Assembly: GCA_050110875.1 (NCBI GenBank)
Contig: CP188828.1
Span: 1,736,001 to 1,800,000, forward strand
DNA: 64,000 nucleotides
Direction: 5' to 3'
Source: Methyloligella sp050110875
GTDB lineage: Bacteria > Pseudomonadota > Alphaproteobacteria > Rhizobiales > Methyloligellaceae
A program made the position numbers and the translations under genes. The notes below the pieces were generated by a model. It did not search any database and had not been told where the DNA came from. It saw only the letters and a list, made by a program, of their open reading frames with translations. Shown piece after piece: positions 1 through 9,700 of this stretch. The first letter of the stretch is position 1; the number at the start of each line of letters is the position of its first letter.

Positions 1-1400
1 GCCGCCATCAGTGCTTCGGCATAGCCGCACAGCGTCCATCCGAGGACCTGGCTGATGCTATCGACTTGGTCGTCATGTTTTCCGTGCGGAAAAGCCATGA
101 GCTCGTCCAGCAGATCGGGCATGAAGGCAGCATGCTTCGGGAAGAAGACTTTACCCGCTTCAAACTTGGCGGTCTGGACGTAGAGTCGGGTAACCTTGTC
201 ATGATCGATGGGGATCGCTTTCACGCGATAGCTGCCAAGCGCGCGTAGCTCCTGCGCCAGAGAGATGCCGGCCGAGGCATCCTCGATGAGGATCGCGGTC
301 GGATCGTGACGCTCAGCAAGGGCGAGAGCTGTGGCCTTCAGCTTCGGGTAGTCATATCGGCCCCGGACGACGTCTATGAGATGGTACTCGCCCTCCTGGA
401 CCAGCCAGGTCGTGCAGACCGAATAATCGTTCTGCACCCCGTCCTTGGCCGCTACATCCCAGCTCTGCACGATCTTGCTCCCGGTCTTCCGTTCCGGCGG
501 TGCGTCTTCGAATCTAAGCCAGTGGCGCTTGATCATGGCGCCGCCCTCGGGGATAGGGCTCTGCTGGTACTGGGCGCCGAAATCGTACGAGCCGAGCTCC
601 TTCTGCATGACCTTTAAGGTGGCGAGGGATTCGTGCTCCGGGTGCAGGGCTTCTCCAGCCGCGCGGAAGTAAGTCTCGGTCGGGCCGATCGGGACTTGCT
701 CGTCGCACTCGGCGATGGCCGGCAGGCTCAAGACCTCCCAGGCATCGGATCCGCCCATGAGGTGGCCTGAGAGGTCGTCCATATGCACCCGCTGGGACAC
801 CACGATGATGGCACCCTTCACCTTGTTGTCGAGCCGGGACATCAGCGTGTTCGTGAACCATTGGTTCAGGCTGTCCCGCCGCGTTTTCGACTGGGCGTCG
901 ACTGGCTTCTGCGGATCATCCAGGATGAGGATATCGCCACCAAGGCCGGTGAGCGTTCCGCCCGGGGAAGTCGCCTTGCGGAACCCCTTCTTGGTGGTGG
1001 TGATTTCTTCGTCCGTGCTCCGCTTGATCTGCATTTCCGGAAAGGCCCTTCGGTACCAGCCGGCTTCCATGATCGAACGCGAGTCCCTCGCGTGCTTCAG
1101 GGCGAGCTCGCTGGCGTAGCTGATCACAAAGATGCGGTGCCAGGGCTCCAGCCCCAGCAGGAAGGCCGGGAAGGCGACAGAGACGGTTAGAGACTTCAGA
1201 TGTCGCGGCGGCATATTGATTATGAGGCGATTGATCTCGCCGCGCCTGATCCGCTCCAGCTGATAGGCAATGGCCCGGATATGCCAGTTCGGCAAGTAGG
1301 GCATGCCCGGGTTGAGCGTGGATAGCGAGCGCAACAGGAAGCTTTCGAACTCGGTGCGGAGAATCGCATTCAGCGCCGCACGCTCATCGGCCGGATGCAT
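1..1400 (-). CDS. Phage-type large terminase subunit, 3' end cut by window edge
   Basis: This is the ATPase/nuclease that packages DNA into phage or gene-transfer-agent heads. Translating the minus strand from the ATG at 1400 gives about 466 residues with no stop before the window edge. A Walker A-like segment NMPPRHLKS lies at residues 62-70 and a Walker B strand DILILDDP at about 156-163. Candidate nuclease acidic residues are in QSWD and further on in DDQVDSI. The start overlaps the stop of the DUF5681 gene by one base (TGATG), so translation is probably coupled. It is the last visible member of a four-gene minus-strand cassette. No portal, capsid or tail gene is visible, so prophage remnant or integrated cassette cannot be separated here. 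Family assignment is confident; activity is unknown. Confidence 0.9.
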   Translation of the reverse strand, partial: MHPADERAALNAILRTEFESFLLRSLSTLNPGMPYLPNWHIRAIAYQLERIRRGEINRLIINMPPRHLKSLTVSVAFPAFLLGLEPWHRIFVISYASELALKHARDSRSIMEAGWYRRAFPEMQIKRSTDEEITTTKKGFRKATSPGGTLTGLGGDILILDDPQKPVDAQSKTRRDSLNQWFTNTLMSRLDNKVKGAIIVVSQRVHMDDLSGHLMGGSDAWEVLSLPAIAECDEQVPIGPTETYFRAAGEALHPEHESLATLKVMQKELGSYDFGAQYQQSPIPEGGAMIKRHWLRFEDAPPERKTGSKIVQSWDVAAKDGVQNDYSVCTTWLVQEGEYHLIDVVRGRYDYPKLKATALALAERHDPTAILIEDASAGISLAQELRALGSYRVKAIPIDHDKVTRLYVQTAKFEAGKVFFPKHAAFMPDLLDELMAFPHGKHDDQVDSISQVLGWTLCGYAEALMA

Positions 1401-1804
1401 CACCGCTCCTCCTCAGGTTCAACCCGAAGCTTCTCGGCAAAGGCCTCCAGGACCTGCCTGTCGTCCTGGTCAAGCGGATCGTGAGAATCGTGCTGCGGTC
1501 CAACGACGGCGCCGTAGCGGTTGAGAAGGAAGGCGAGAGCCTTGTGGTCGCCCTTCAGCGCGTCGGTCCTCAGCCGCAGGAGAAGAGCCTCAAGGGTCGA
1601 AACCTTGCGTGTCCGGTTTCCTTCGCGGATCTCCATTTTCTTTCCCAGGAGCTCCTTAAGGAGAGTGGCTTCGCTCTTGGCACCCCGAGGCCGGCCCTTC
1701 GGATTGCCGCTTCGGCCGGGTTTGAACTGATGCGCCTTAGGCGGCTTGCCATAGCCCACGGCGTAGGGCGCGCCCGGCTCCTTTGAATGTTGGTCGTCGC
1801 TCAT
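1400..1804 (-). CDS. DUF5681 domain protein, terminase-associated
   Basis: This 134-residue protein carries the DUF5681 signature near its N-terminus: GYGKPPKAHQFKPGRSGNPKGRP (residues 18-40) is a basic, Gly/Pro-rich motif. The rest is helical and charged. From family knowledge, DUF5681 genes commonly sit directly before large terminase genes, which suggests a small-terminase-like DNA-recognition role, but that is inference. The ATG overlaps the upstream methyltransferase stop by four bases (ATGA), and its own stop overlaps the terminase start by one base. The cassette is therefore one translationally coupled operon. Confidence 0.85.
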   Translation of the reverse strand: MSDDQHSKEPGAPYAVGYGKPPKAHQFKPGRSGNPKGRPRGAKSEATLLKELLGKKMEIREGNRTRKVSTLEALLLRLRTDALKGDHKALAFLLNRYGAVVGPQHDSHDPLDQDDRQVLEAFAEKLRVEPEEER

Positions 1805-3231
1805 GACACCTCCCGATTAGGTCCGGTGGGAAGGCCGGCGGTTTCGACCGCGGGAGCATCTGCCTCAAGGCTGCGCCGCGCCGAGACCTCGTCGAAGGTC
1901 TCGCCGGTGGCCAACAAGACAGCATCGTCCTTGGCAAAGAGCTGCCAGCGCCGGACAGCCGTATCGCAGTAATGAGGATCGAGTTCGAGCGCACGCGCCC
2001 GCCGACCGGTCTTCTGGGCCGCGATCAGGATCGTACCGGAGCCGCAGAAGGGGTCGAGGACGATGCCGCCGCGGCGCGAACAGTCCTTTATGGCGTCGGC
2101 CACCATCGCGACCGGCTTGACCGTTGGATGGAGCGCTAGCTCCTGCCGCGCCTCCTTGGTCGATGAGCTAATCCCGCGGTAGTTCCAGACATTGGTGCGG
2201 TAGCGTCCGTTCTGGCCAAGTTCGAAGGCGTTGATGTGCGGAGCCTGACCGTTCTTGAAGGCGAAGACGAGCTCGTGGCGCGACCGGTAGAAGCTCCCCA
2301 TCCCGGCATTGTCCTTCACCCAAACGATCAGGTTCTTCAGCTCCGAATAGGTCTCTTGTCCCGCGGCACTGATCTCGTCGAGATGCCGCCAATCCATGCA
2401 GATGTAGTGGATCGAGCCGTCCGCGCTCCATGCAACGAGACGCCGAAAGGTGGAGGTCAGAAAGCTGATAAAGGCGTCCTTCGCCATCTCACCCGAGGCC
2501 ATCACGAAATCGCGGTGGCCGTTCGACCGGGTGACGTTGCCCTCGATCCGGACATTGTACGGCGGATCGGTGAACACCATCTGGGCCAGCCCGCGCCCGC
2601 GGCCGCCAGGCGTCATGAGCAACCGATAAATCTCTTCGTCGCGGGCATCACCGCAGGCCAATCGATGCTCTCCGAGCTGCCACACATCGCCGACCCGGCT
2701 AACGGTTTCGGCTTGTGGCTCTGGCAACGCATCATCGCGGTCATCCTGGGGCGTTTGTCCGGTTTCAGCAGTGTCGAGCAGGAGGTCGATCTCCGCCACG
2801 GAGAAGCCAGTGATGCCGACGTCGATTTCGTCAATGTCGGCCAGCACGAGTTCGAGTTCGGCAGCAAGAAGGTCGTCGTCCCAGCCGGCGTTCAGAGCCA
2901 ACTTGTTGTCGGCGAGAACATAAGCGCGCTTTTCAGCTTCGCTCATCGAGGACAGCCTCAGACATGGCACCGGGTCCATACCGATCTTTTTGGCTGCTTC
3001 CACCCGGCCATGGCCGGCCAGGATCACGTCGGCATCGTCGATCAGCACCGGGTTCGTGAAGCCGAAGCGTTGAATGCTATCGGCGATCTGCCGGATCTGC
3101 TTCTTCGAATGCGTGCGCGCGTTCCGTGGGTAGGGCTTAAGGCGACCCAGGGCGATCGTCTCGATCCGTCCTCCGTACGTCTCGCGCAGATCGCCTGACG
3201 GAAAAGAAGGTTTATTCTGACCGCGCTTCAT
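1801..3231 (-). CDS. ParB-like domain fused to DNA (adenine/cytosine-N4) methyltransferase
   Basis: The 476-residue protein has a ParB/sulfiredoxin-like N-terminal domain (about residues 20-110, with NPVLIDDADVILAGHGRVEA) followed by an amino-methyltransferase. Motif IV is DPPYNV (about 220-225) and the AdoMet motif LDPFCGSGT lies near 395-403. Motif IV before motif I is the order of beta-class N6-adenine/N4-cytosine enzymes. The target site is not predictable. In phage-like cassettes such fusions probably modify the element's own DNA; no restriction endonuclease is encoded next to it. The start ATG shares one base with the upstream TAA. A decayed, diverged second copy of part of this gene is at 37274-37483. 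Confidence 0.92.
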   Translation of the reverse strand: MKRGQNKPSFPSGDLRETYGGRIETIALGRLKPYPRNARTHSKKQIRQIADSIQRFGFTNPVLIDDADVILAGHGRVEAAKKIGMDPVPCLRLSSMSEAEKRAYVLADNKLALNAGWDDDLLAAELELVLADIDEIDVGITGFSVAEIDLLLDTAETGQTPQDDRDDALPEPQAETVSRVGDVWQLGEHRLACGDARDEEIYRLLMTPGGRGRGLAQMVFTDPPYNVRIEGNVTRSNGHRDFVMASGEMAKDAFISFLTSTFRRLVAWSADGSIHYICMDWRHLDEISAAGQETYSELKNLIVWVKDNAGMGSFYRSRHELVFAFKNGQAPHINAFELGQNGRYRTNVWNYRGISSSTKEARQELALHPTVKPVAMVADAIKDCSRRGGIVLDPFCGSGTILIAAQKTGRRARALELDPHYCDTAVRRWQLFAKDDAVLLATGETFDEVSARRSLEADAPAVETAGLPTGPNREVS

Positions 3232-3848
3232 TATTCGCCCTCCCGCTTCTCCGCCTCGGCCAGCTGCAGACTTAATTCGTGCAGCAGCATCGCGACAACA
3301 TAGAGCTTGAGCGAGAATGGGAGCTCGGCGAGCGTCAGCCGATCGAATTCCGCCGGAAGACGACGCTTCGCCACCGTCTCTCCGTAGCGCTGGATGGCCC
3401 GCTCGACGGCATCCTGATTAGTCAGGTCGAGAGGAAGGTCGGAGTCGAGACCGAGCTTTTCTCGAGCGGCAACCCGGCGCTGAGCACGCTCCAGGCTTCC
3501 GGAGATCTTTTCCATCGCCGGGCGGACCGCCCCAGCCATGGCGGCGACCATCTCCCCCGCGTAGAGCATCCACTCGAAAAGGTTGTCCGGCGGAGACGCA
3601 TCGGCGCGGACGCGTGCTTCCTCCAGCAGGGCTGCCTTTTCCTTGCGCCATCGTTTCTGCGCCCGCCGGACATCCTTGTGCTCGTACCCGTGCCCGACGA
3701 GAAAAGGCGCAAGAGGAGTTTGCGGCTGACTAATGGCGAGATCGGCGAATTCGCCAAGCAGGCGAAGGTCTTGCTGCTCGAATTTGGTCGTCCCCTTTGG
3801 TCGGCCCCGGGGTCGCTTTCGCTGCCGGTCTGATTGATGTGGTGTCAT
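3231..3848 (-). CDS. Uncharacterised first gene of the terminase cassette
   Basis: This 205-residue protein is not recognised. It begins with a basic Arg/Lys/Pro-rich stretch (QRKRPRGRPKGTTKF, AT-hook-like, residues 8-22), which suggests nucleic-acid contact. A central Lys/Arg-rich helix (about 65-80) follows, and the C-terminus is long, helical and Leu-rich. There is no signal peptide or membrane segment. Its TAA overlaps the methyltransferase ATG by one base, so it is the promoter-proximal gene of the cassette. A DNA-binding small-terminase-like or regulatory role would fit the position but is inference. Confidence 0.75.
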   Translation of the reverse strand: MTPHQSDRQRKRPRGRPKGTTKFEQQDLRLLGEFADLAISQPQTPLAPFLVGHGYEHKDVRRAQKRWRKEKAALLEEARVRADASPPDNLFEWMLYAGEMVAAMAGAVRPAMEKISGSLERAQRRVAAREKLGLDSDLPLDLTNQDAVERAIQRYGETVAKRRLPAEFDRLTLAELPFSLKLYVVAMLLHELSLQLAEAEKREGE

Positions 3849-4282
3849 CGTTCAAACGCTCCTATGCAGCTAGCTAGGAGCGTTAAGGGGGCAACCGCAA
3901 GGAAATTAAATTCTCGGAAACGAATTTAATTCAAAGTCGTAGTCTTGTCAGATATCTTCGATCAATATGAGGCTATCGCTCGCAAGTGATTTGTTGAGTG
4001 CGGCCGCAGGTTTGAGTTTACGGATATAGGATCCAGCGTCTTTTTTCACTTCCAGCGCTGTAACGAGGATTCCATCTCTTCAACCGATAATCTGCCAGGT
4101 CCAGGCGACTGGCATAGGGAAAGTGGCATGATGACTGGATCGATCCGATCACCTGATGCCTCACTTGGGGAGCCCGCAGCAATAGGCGCCACGCACCAAG
4201 CGGCGTCGGCCCAACGATAGGTCCCGTCTAGATCAGGCCAACCACATAGGTCACAGTCGCCTCATGCCTGAAGGAAACTCGA
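3849..4282. other. Gene-free stretch upstream of the terminase cassette
   Basis: I find no convincing coding sequence. It is more AT-rich than its surroundings near 3890-3960 and should hold the promoter of the minus-strand cassette. The one structured element is the inverted repeat at 3904-3931, listed separately. Confidence 0.5.
3904..3931. promoter_or_regulatory. Perfect 10-bp inverted repeat upstream of the terminase cassette
   Basis: AATTAAATTC and GAATTTAATT form perfect arms around an 8-base spacer. The element lies about 56 bases upstream of the first gene of the minus-strand cassette, in an AT-rich patch. That position fits a repressor operator; a weak hairpin is the alternative. 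No binding protein can be named. Confidence 0.4.
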
Positions 4283-4525
4283 TCAAATAATCCAACCAAG
4301 CTCCCGCGCTTTTTCGTTAGCGGCCTGCCATGCGGCAATTCCGAATTGGACCGGTGCCATTGGAGACTTCGGATCGTCTCGAACGTTGCCCGTTTGCGCG
4401 ACCAAGCCAGAGAACTCGGGCGATAGCTGATAGACGATTTTCAGATGGGTGCCGGGCAGGCTGACAACGATAGCCTTCTTTATGACCTCAACAATGACCT
4501 TCGCAGGTGACCGGTTCATCGTCAT
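4283..4525 (-). CDS. Small hypothetical protein, 80 residues
   Basis: The predicted protein is compact and well-behaved: a Lys/Val-rich first half (VIVEVIKKAIVVSLPG) and a second half ending in ARELGWII. It has no signal peptide, transmembrane segment or recognisable domain. It is isolated between two gene-poor stretches. Amino-acid composition looks like a real protein rather than an antisense artefact, but no family is recognised and no clear ribosome-binding site decides the start. Confidence 0.45.
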   Translation of the reverse strand: MTMNRSPAKVIVEVIKKAIVVSLPGTHLKIVYQLSPEFSGLVAQTGNVRDDPKSPMAPVQFGIAAWQAANEKARELGWII

Positions 4526-5022
4526 TGATAGGCTCCTACCGCGCGACGCTGTATTAGCAAAAGATCATGCGTGGTTGGAGGCCACAAACTTTGCGCCCTC
4601 GGCTCTGGATTTTTTCGAGTTCGTGGAAAGTCAGACGGCGCCGAAGCTAAGGGGGCTGCGTTCTTGAAGATCTGCTCGAAGCCGAGAAACTTGATGATGC
4701 CGAGATTGAGGGGCGGGTGAAAACGGATGCTACCCTTGTAGGTCCGAAGGCCGGTTGAACTGAACTAGAAAACCGCGATTAATGTGCACCCGACCATCGT
4801 CATCCGTCCTAAGAGGGCTCGGTGTTCGCGGTTCTGATCGACCAAGATCACCCAGCTGAAGGCGGCGGGCTATAAAATTGCTCGAGGTTCGAACGCATCG
4901 ATCGGGCCGGTTTCTTGCCAGAAGATTCTATATTAGAAGCAAAGCAACTTATAACACACTTTCATTTCAGAAAATATTGAAATATAAAAGATATTTTATA
5001 TTAAAATTTTGTTATTATACAG
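4526..5022. other. Gene-poor stretch with a coding-like remnant and an AT-rich promoter region
   Basis: A short open frame on the plus strand (4651-4758, stop to stop) encodes an acidic, helix-like sequence containing EDLLEAEKLDDAEIEGRV. It has no start codon and looks like the tail of a lost gene. From about 4920 the sequence turns very AT-rich and leads into the regulator gene at 5023, so it should carry that gene's promoter. Confidence 0.4.
4981..5002. promoter_or_regulatory. 9-4-9 inverted repeat just upstream of the regulator gene
   Basis: AATATAAAA and TTTTATATT are perfect inverted arms around GATA. The element ends 20 bases before the ATG at 5023 within an AT-rich promoter region. 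It could be an operator for the adjacent regulator itself (autoregulation) or a leader hairpin. The symmetry is seen directly; the function is inferred. Confidence 0.45.
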
Positions 5023-6708
5023 ATGTTTCGTGACGTCAGATCTTTAACGACAAAAAAAATCAATGAATTAGACAGAAGTTCTATTGTTCAAGAGCTGGGT
5101 CGTATTCTTGAGGCGCCAGAATTCCATAATTCCGAGGTTTTGAGGAATTTTCTGACCTTTGTCGTTGAAGAAGCAATCGAAGGACGCGCTGACGGACTCA
5201 AATCGAGCGTCATCGCGCAGGAGGTCTTCAAGCACCGAGTTCAGAATGAGCGAACCGATAATGCGGTGCGGACTGCAGCGGTCCGCCTCCGGACTGCCTT
5301 GGCAGCGTATCGATCACGCCAACCCGAACCAAGACCGGTGGTTATCTCGATTCCGAAGGGGGGGTATGCTCCCAAATTTGAGTATCCCGGTTGGGCTGGA
5401 ACCGGAAATGCCGCACCAAAACGAAAGCTGCCAAAAAGTTGGTTGCCCAAGCTGCTCGCTGCCTGTTTGAGTATAATGGTGTTGAGTGGCATCGTTGTGG
5501 CTTTCATTACGACACAACGATCTGTTCGCATGGATTGGGACGGACGCGAGCCGGCCGTTTTCGTCTATCCAGCGGAGACGGGTGAGGCCGATGCGCATGC
5601 GATAGACCTTGCTAGGCGGATTGACTATCGCCTTGCATCGCAGTTAGCCGCAATCGGTCTAGGCAGGGTGATTTCAGCAAATCAGCAGGCTGAACAGAGA
5701 GAGTCAGGTTCGACTGATATCTGGCCGTTCCATTTGTTTAGTCGCGTGGAATCGATCGATTCTGAAATATCGCTACACCTCATGCTCATGGATGACCAGG
5801 GGATAGTGCGATGGTCCAGAGACGAAGTCCTGACTAGTGACGACATTAGCTCACTCAAGAGAACGATCAGTTTTATTTCTTTCGAACTTCTTGGTGAGAA
5901 CGGCACGGTCCCGCTACTTCTGGAACGACGATACGGTCAATCCTATCGGGGAGCGAGTTGCGTCACACGAGCAATCCTGCTTCTACGGATTCAGGACGTT
6001 TCCGAGTTCAATCAGATCACATCGTGCCTGGAAGAGCACTTGGAGGCAAATCCCTATGATGGGGCCGCATGGGCGGTGTTGGGTGCAACTCAGGTCATTC
6101 GAGCTCGCTATCATACCGCGACTGCGTTCGATGGTTATGACATGCTTCTCGATCGTGCACGTTATGCGATCGGTCGGGCTATCGAACTGGCACCTGGCGC
6201 CTACCTCACGCGAGTCGCATCAATGCACCTGGCTCTCAGTGAGGGTGATGTAGATTTGTTCTTGCGACGGCAACAGCTTCTGCGTGCCGAATATCCAGGT
6301 GACATTTTTCAGCATTTGCGGATAGCAAGTCGTCTGACGCGGCTCGAGCGTGCCGATCAGGCCCTTGAAATTTTCCATAAAGCAATGGCTCTCGGTGTCA
6401 ACGTCGCTTGGCAAGAGCCCGCCTTCGCCTATTACGTTCAAGGAGACTACGCCAAAGCGCTGGAATTTATCGAACGCACTGACTCAACTCAGGAATATGT
6501 TCTTTTGATTAAGGCTGCCATTTTCGGACAGTTGGGTATGGAACAAAGAGCTGCGCGTACAATTGAGACACTTGTTACCCAATACCCCAGGATAGCGGCG
6601 GAATACTACCCTTGGCATCTGAGTTTAGGGTGGAGCGAGCATGTGCTTGATCTCGTTGCGCAAGGACTAGCCGCAGCGGGCCTTGAGGTTGATTTACCTC
6701 CTTCGTAA
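5023..6708 (+). CDS. Membrane-anchored winged-helix-like regulator with C-terminal TPR-type repeats
   Basis: The 561-residue protein has three parts. Residues 1-125 match the N-terminal module of many alphaproteobacterial one-component regulators and cyclase-like TPR proteins (LRNFLTFVVEEAIEGRADGLK, then NAVRTAAVRLRTAL and VVISIPKGGYAPKFEY). One hydrophobic segment follows at about 146-166. The long C-terminal part is helical and TPR-like and should lie in the periplasm. This is a ToxR/CadC-like layout: DNA binding inside, sensing outside. It sits 84 bases upstream of the adhesin gene on the same strand, with a terminator-like hairpin between them, so it is a good candidate regulator of the surface locus. 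No ribosome-binding site is obvious. Its base composition is less GC-rich than most neighbours. Confidence 0.75.
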   Translation: MFRDVRSLTTKKINELDRSSIVQELGRILEAPEFHNSEVLRNFLTFVVEEAIEGRADGLKSSVIAQEVFKHRVQNERTDNAVRTAAVRLRTALAAYRSRQPEPRPVVISIPKGGYAPKFEYPGWAGTGNAAPKRKLPKSWLPKLLAACLSIMVLSGIVVAFITTQRSVRMDWDGREPAVFVYPAETGEADAHAIDLARRIDYRLASQLAAIGLGRVISANQQAEQRESGSTDIWPFHLFSRVESIDSEISLHLMLMDDQGIVRWSRDEVLTSDDISSLKRTISFISFELLGENGTVPLLLERRYGQSYRGASCVTRAILLLRIQDVSEFNQITSCLEEHLEANPYDGAAWAVLGATQVIRARYHTATAFDGYDMLLDRARYAIGRAIELAPGAYLTRVASMHLALSEGDVDLFLRRQQLLRAEYPGDIFQHLRIASRLTRLERADQALEIFHKAMALGVNVAWQEPAFAYYVQGDYAKALEFIERTDSTQEYVLLIKAAIFGQLGMEQRAARTIETLVTQYPRIAAEYYPWHLSLGWSEHVLDLVAQGLAAAGLEVDLPPS

Positions 6709-6738
6709 CCGTTTCGTACCGTTACAAACGGTGTTTTT
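6708..6738 (+). terminator. Rho-independent terminator candidate after the regulator gene
   Basis: Stem arms ACCGTTT (6708-6714) and AAACGGT (6726-6732) are perfectly complementary across an 11-base loop. They are followed at 6734-6738 by a run of five T. It starts inside the regulator's stop codon, so regulator and adhesin are probably separate transcripts, at least in part. Confidence 0.6.
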
Positions 6739-6792
6739 CCCCACATTTTTTCCACAATCGGATCATCCGGAACGCATCTAGGGGGCGGCGGC

Positions 6793-9700
6793 ATGCTGAT
6801 CTGGTGGAGTCAATATTTTCCGACGTGGGGGCATCTTGCGAACCTTCGGTGGAGCGCGCTGCTGACAAGTCTTGCAGCGTCGATTGCCCAAGTTTCATCG
6901 CACGTTTCCAACGCAGTCCGCCGTTGGTTCCGTCACCGCTTCATGGCGCCGCTGTGCGAGGCACGCCAGGCGCTCGGCGGACGATGCAGGTGGCTCGAAC
7001 CCAGAGCCCTGGGAGTAGGGAGCAACGGCATACATGCCGTCGCAATTGCCGGACGGGACGTTGGAAAGAGCCTTGGCGTGACAGTGGTTGCGCTCAACAT
7101 CGTCGTCTTGATGGGCACCGGATATGCTAGAGCTTCCTATTCAGCAGGTCAGGGAATTACCACCGGAGGGTCCTCACTTGCCATCGGCATTGGCCAGTCT
7201 GCCAATCCGGCTACTGCTGGTGGGCTCAACGCCATCGCGCTCGGGCGAAATTCAACCGCAAGCTCAAGTCAAAGCATATCGATGGGCAATGGAGCGACAA
7301 GTTCGGGGTATGGCGCTATTGCTATCGGTTCAGCGCTAAACCAGGGAGGGGTGGGGGAGTCAGATCCTGTCACTCAGGCCGCTGGGAATCGTGCACTCGC
7401 GATCGGTGCCAGCAGTATAGCCGGTGGTACTCAATCTGTTGGCCTAGGAGCGTATGCTCAGTCTACAGGCCTCTATTCCACCGCACTCGGTGCTAGCGCT
7501 ACCGCTTCAGGTGACTCTAGTACGGCGCTTGGGCGTGATTCAAATGCAGAAGGCCAGACGTCAGTCGCATTAGGTTATCAAGCGACATCCACGGGTAGCG
7601 GCAGTACTGCATTGGGGCGCGGGGCTAGCGCCGCCGGTATCGACAGTATCGCCATCGGACCGGAGTCTGTGGCCAGCGGCGCGGATTCCATCGCGGTGGG
7701 AAGCGGCGCCGATGGCGACGCGGATAACACCATCGCTGTCGGTACGAATGCGGTTGCGAACGAGGTCAATGACATCGCTTTAGGCACGGATGCAGTGGCG
7801 ACCGGCAATGCCAATGGCTCGGCCCTCGCCATCGGCGCCGGCAATGTCGCTTCCGGGGCTGGCGCGGTGGCCATCGGCGATCCCAGTACGGCCACGGGTG
7901 ACGGCGCGATCGCCCAAGGCCTCGACAGCACAGCCACCGGCGACGGCACGGTAGCGCTCGGCAACGCTGCGATGGCCGGCGGAGGCGGTCAAGGTGTTGG
8001 CGTGCCAGGAACCGCAGCACAGGGCGCCGTCTCCATCGGCTACCAGACCGAAGCCGTGGGACAAGGTTCGGTAGCGCTCGGCAACGCGTCGACCGCACAA
8101 GCAGCTGGGTCGCTCGCCTTCGGCAACGGTGCAAACGCGGCGGTGGGTGACGGTGTCGCGCTCGGCTCGGGCTCCGTTGCGTCACGCGCCGCCGGTGTCG
8201 CGGGCTATGTGCCGACAGGTGCGGACGTCGGTGCCATCGTGGCGACACAAGGAACTCTTGGTGCCGTATCGGTCGGAGACGCCGGCAACGGTGAGTTTCG
8301 TCAGATCACCGGCGTGGCGGCGGGAACGGAAGACAGCGATGCGGCCAATGTTGCACAGCTTCGTGCCGTGGACGAAACGGCCAATGCCGGCTGGGACATC
8401 AGCGCGGACGGTGCAAATCAGACAAACGTCGGCCCGGGCGACACCGTTGATCTGAACAATACAGACGGCAACATCGTCGTGTCGAAGGCCTCGACGAGCA
8501 ACGATGTGACCTTTGACCTCGCCGATGACATCTCGGTGACCTCGCTCACGGCCGGAAACTCGATCCTATCAAATGGTGGCCTGACCATCGCGGACGGCAC
8601 GAATACGACAACAGTGGGGGCCGATGGCGTGACCATCTCCGGCGGCCCGAGCGTGACATCTGCCGGGATCGATGGGGGCGGCAATCAGATCGCCAATGTT
8701 GCCGCAGGCACGGCCGCGACCGACGCGGTCAATTTCGGCCAGTTAGAGGCGCTCGGTGACACGCCGATGACGTTTGCGGGCAATGTCGGCTCGGCTGATC
8801 GCCTTCTCGGCGAGACCCTGACGATCCAGGGCGCGGCGAGCCGCCCCGGCACGTATTCCGGCGCTAACCTCTCGACAACGGTCGACAGCGCCGGTGTCGT
8901 CAATCTGGAAATGACCGACCAGCCGCAATTCGGCGATGTCATCATCAACGATGCCGGAAGCGGACGCATCGCGGGCGTTGCAGCCGGGGTCAACGATACC
9001 GATGCGGTCAATGTCAGCCAACTCACAGCTCTCGGCAATTCAACTGCCGATGCTCTGGGTGGCGGTTCGAGCTACGATCCTGTCGCGCAGACGATGATCG
9101 CCGATCTAAGTGTCCAGGGTACAAGCTTCAACAATGTCCAGGATGCGCTTGACGCTGTAAGTGCTCGCGCCAGCGCTGGCTTTGATATCAGCGCTCAGGG
9201 CGCCAATGCGTCCAATGTCGCACCGGGCGACTCTGTCGATCTGAACAATGCTGACGGCAACATCGTCGTGTCGAAGGGCTCAACGAGCAACGATGTGACC
9301 TTCGACCTCGCCGACGACATCTCGGTGACCTCGCTCACGGCCGGAAACTCGGTCCTATCAAATGGTGGCCTGACCGTTGCGAACGGTACGAATACGACAA
9401 TAGTGGGGGCCGACGGTGTGACCATCTCCGGCGGCCCGAGCGTGACATCTGCCGGGATCGATGGGGGCGGCAACCAGATCGCCAATGTTGCCGCAGGCAC
9501 GGCCGCGACCGACGCGGTCAATGTAAGCCAGTTGAACCTCGCGCAGGATCAGATCAACCAGAACACTTCAGATATCATCGATCTGGATGGAACGATTACT
9601 GATATCGCAGGCGATACCTCCGACACCTATGTCGACCTCAATGGCCAAGGTATCCGCTATGCCCGGACCAACGAGACCGGACTGCCCGAAGCCGACGCCT

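Noticed and set aside
2236..3198. 320-codon plus-strand ORF
   Set aside because: Antisense to the ParB-methyltransferase fusion, which has both motifs in order.
1..3848. Restriction-modification system
   Set aside because: A methyltransferase is present but no endonuclease is encoded beside it; terminase and DUF5681 neighbours point to a phage cassette.
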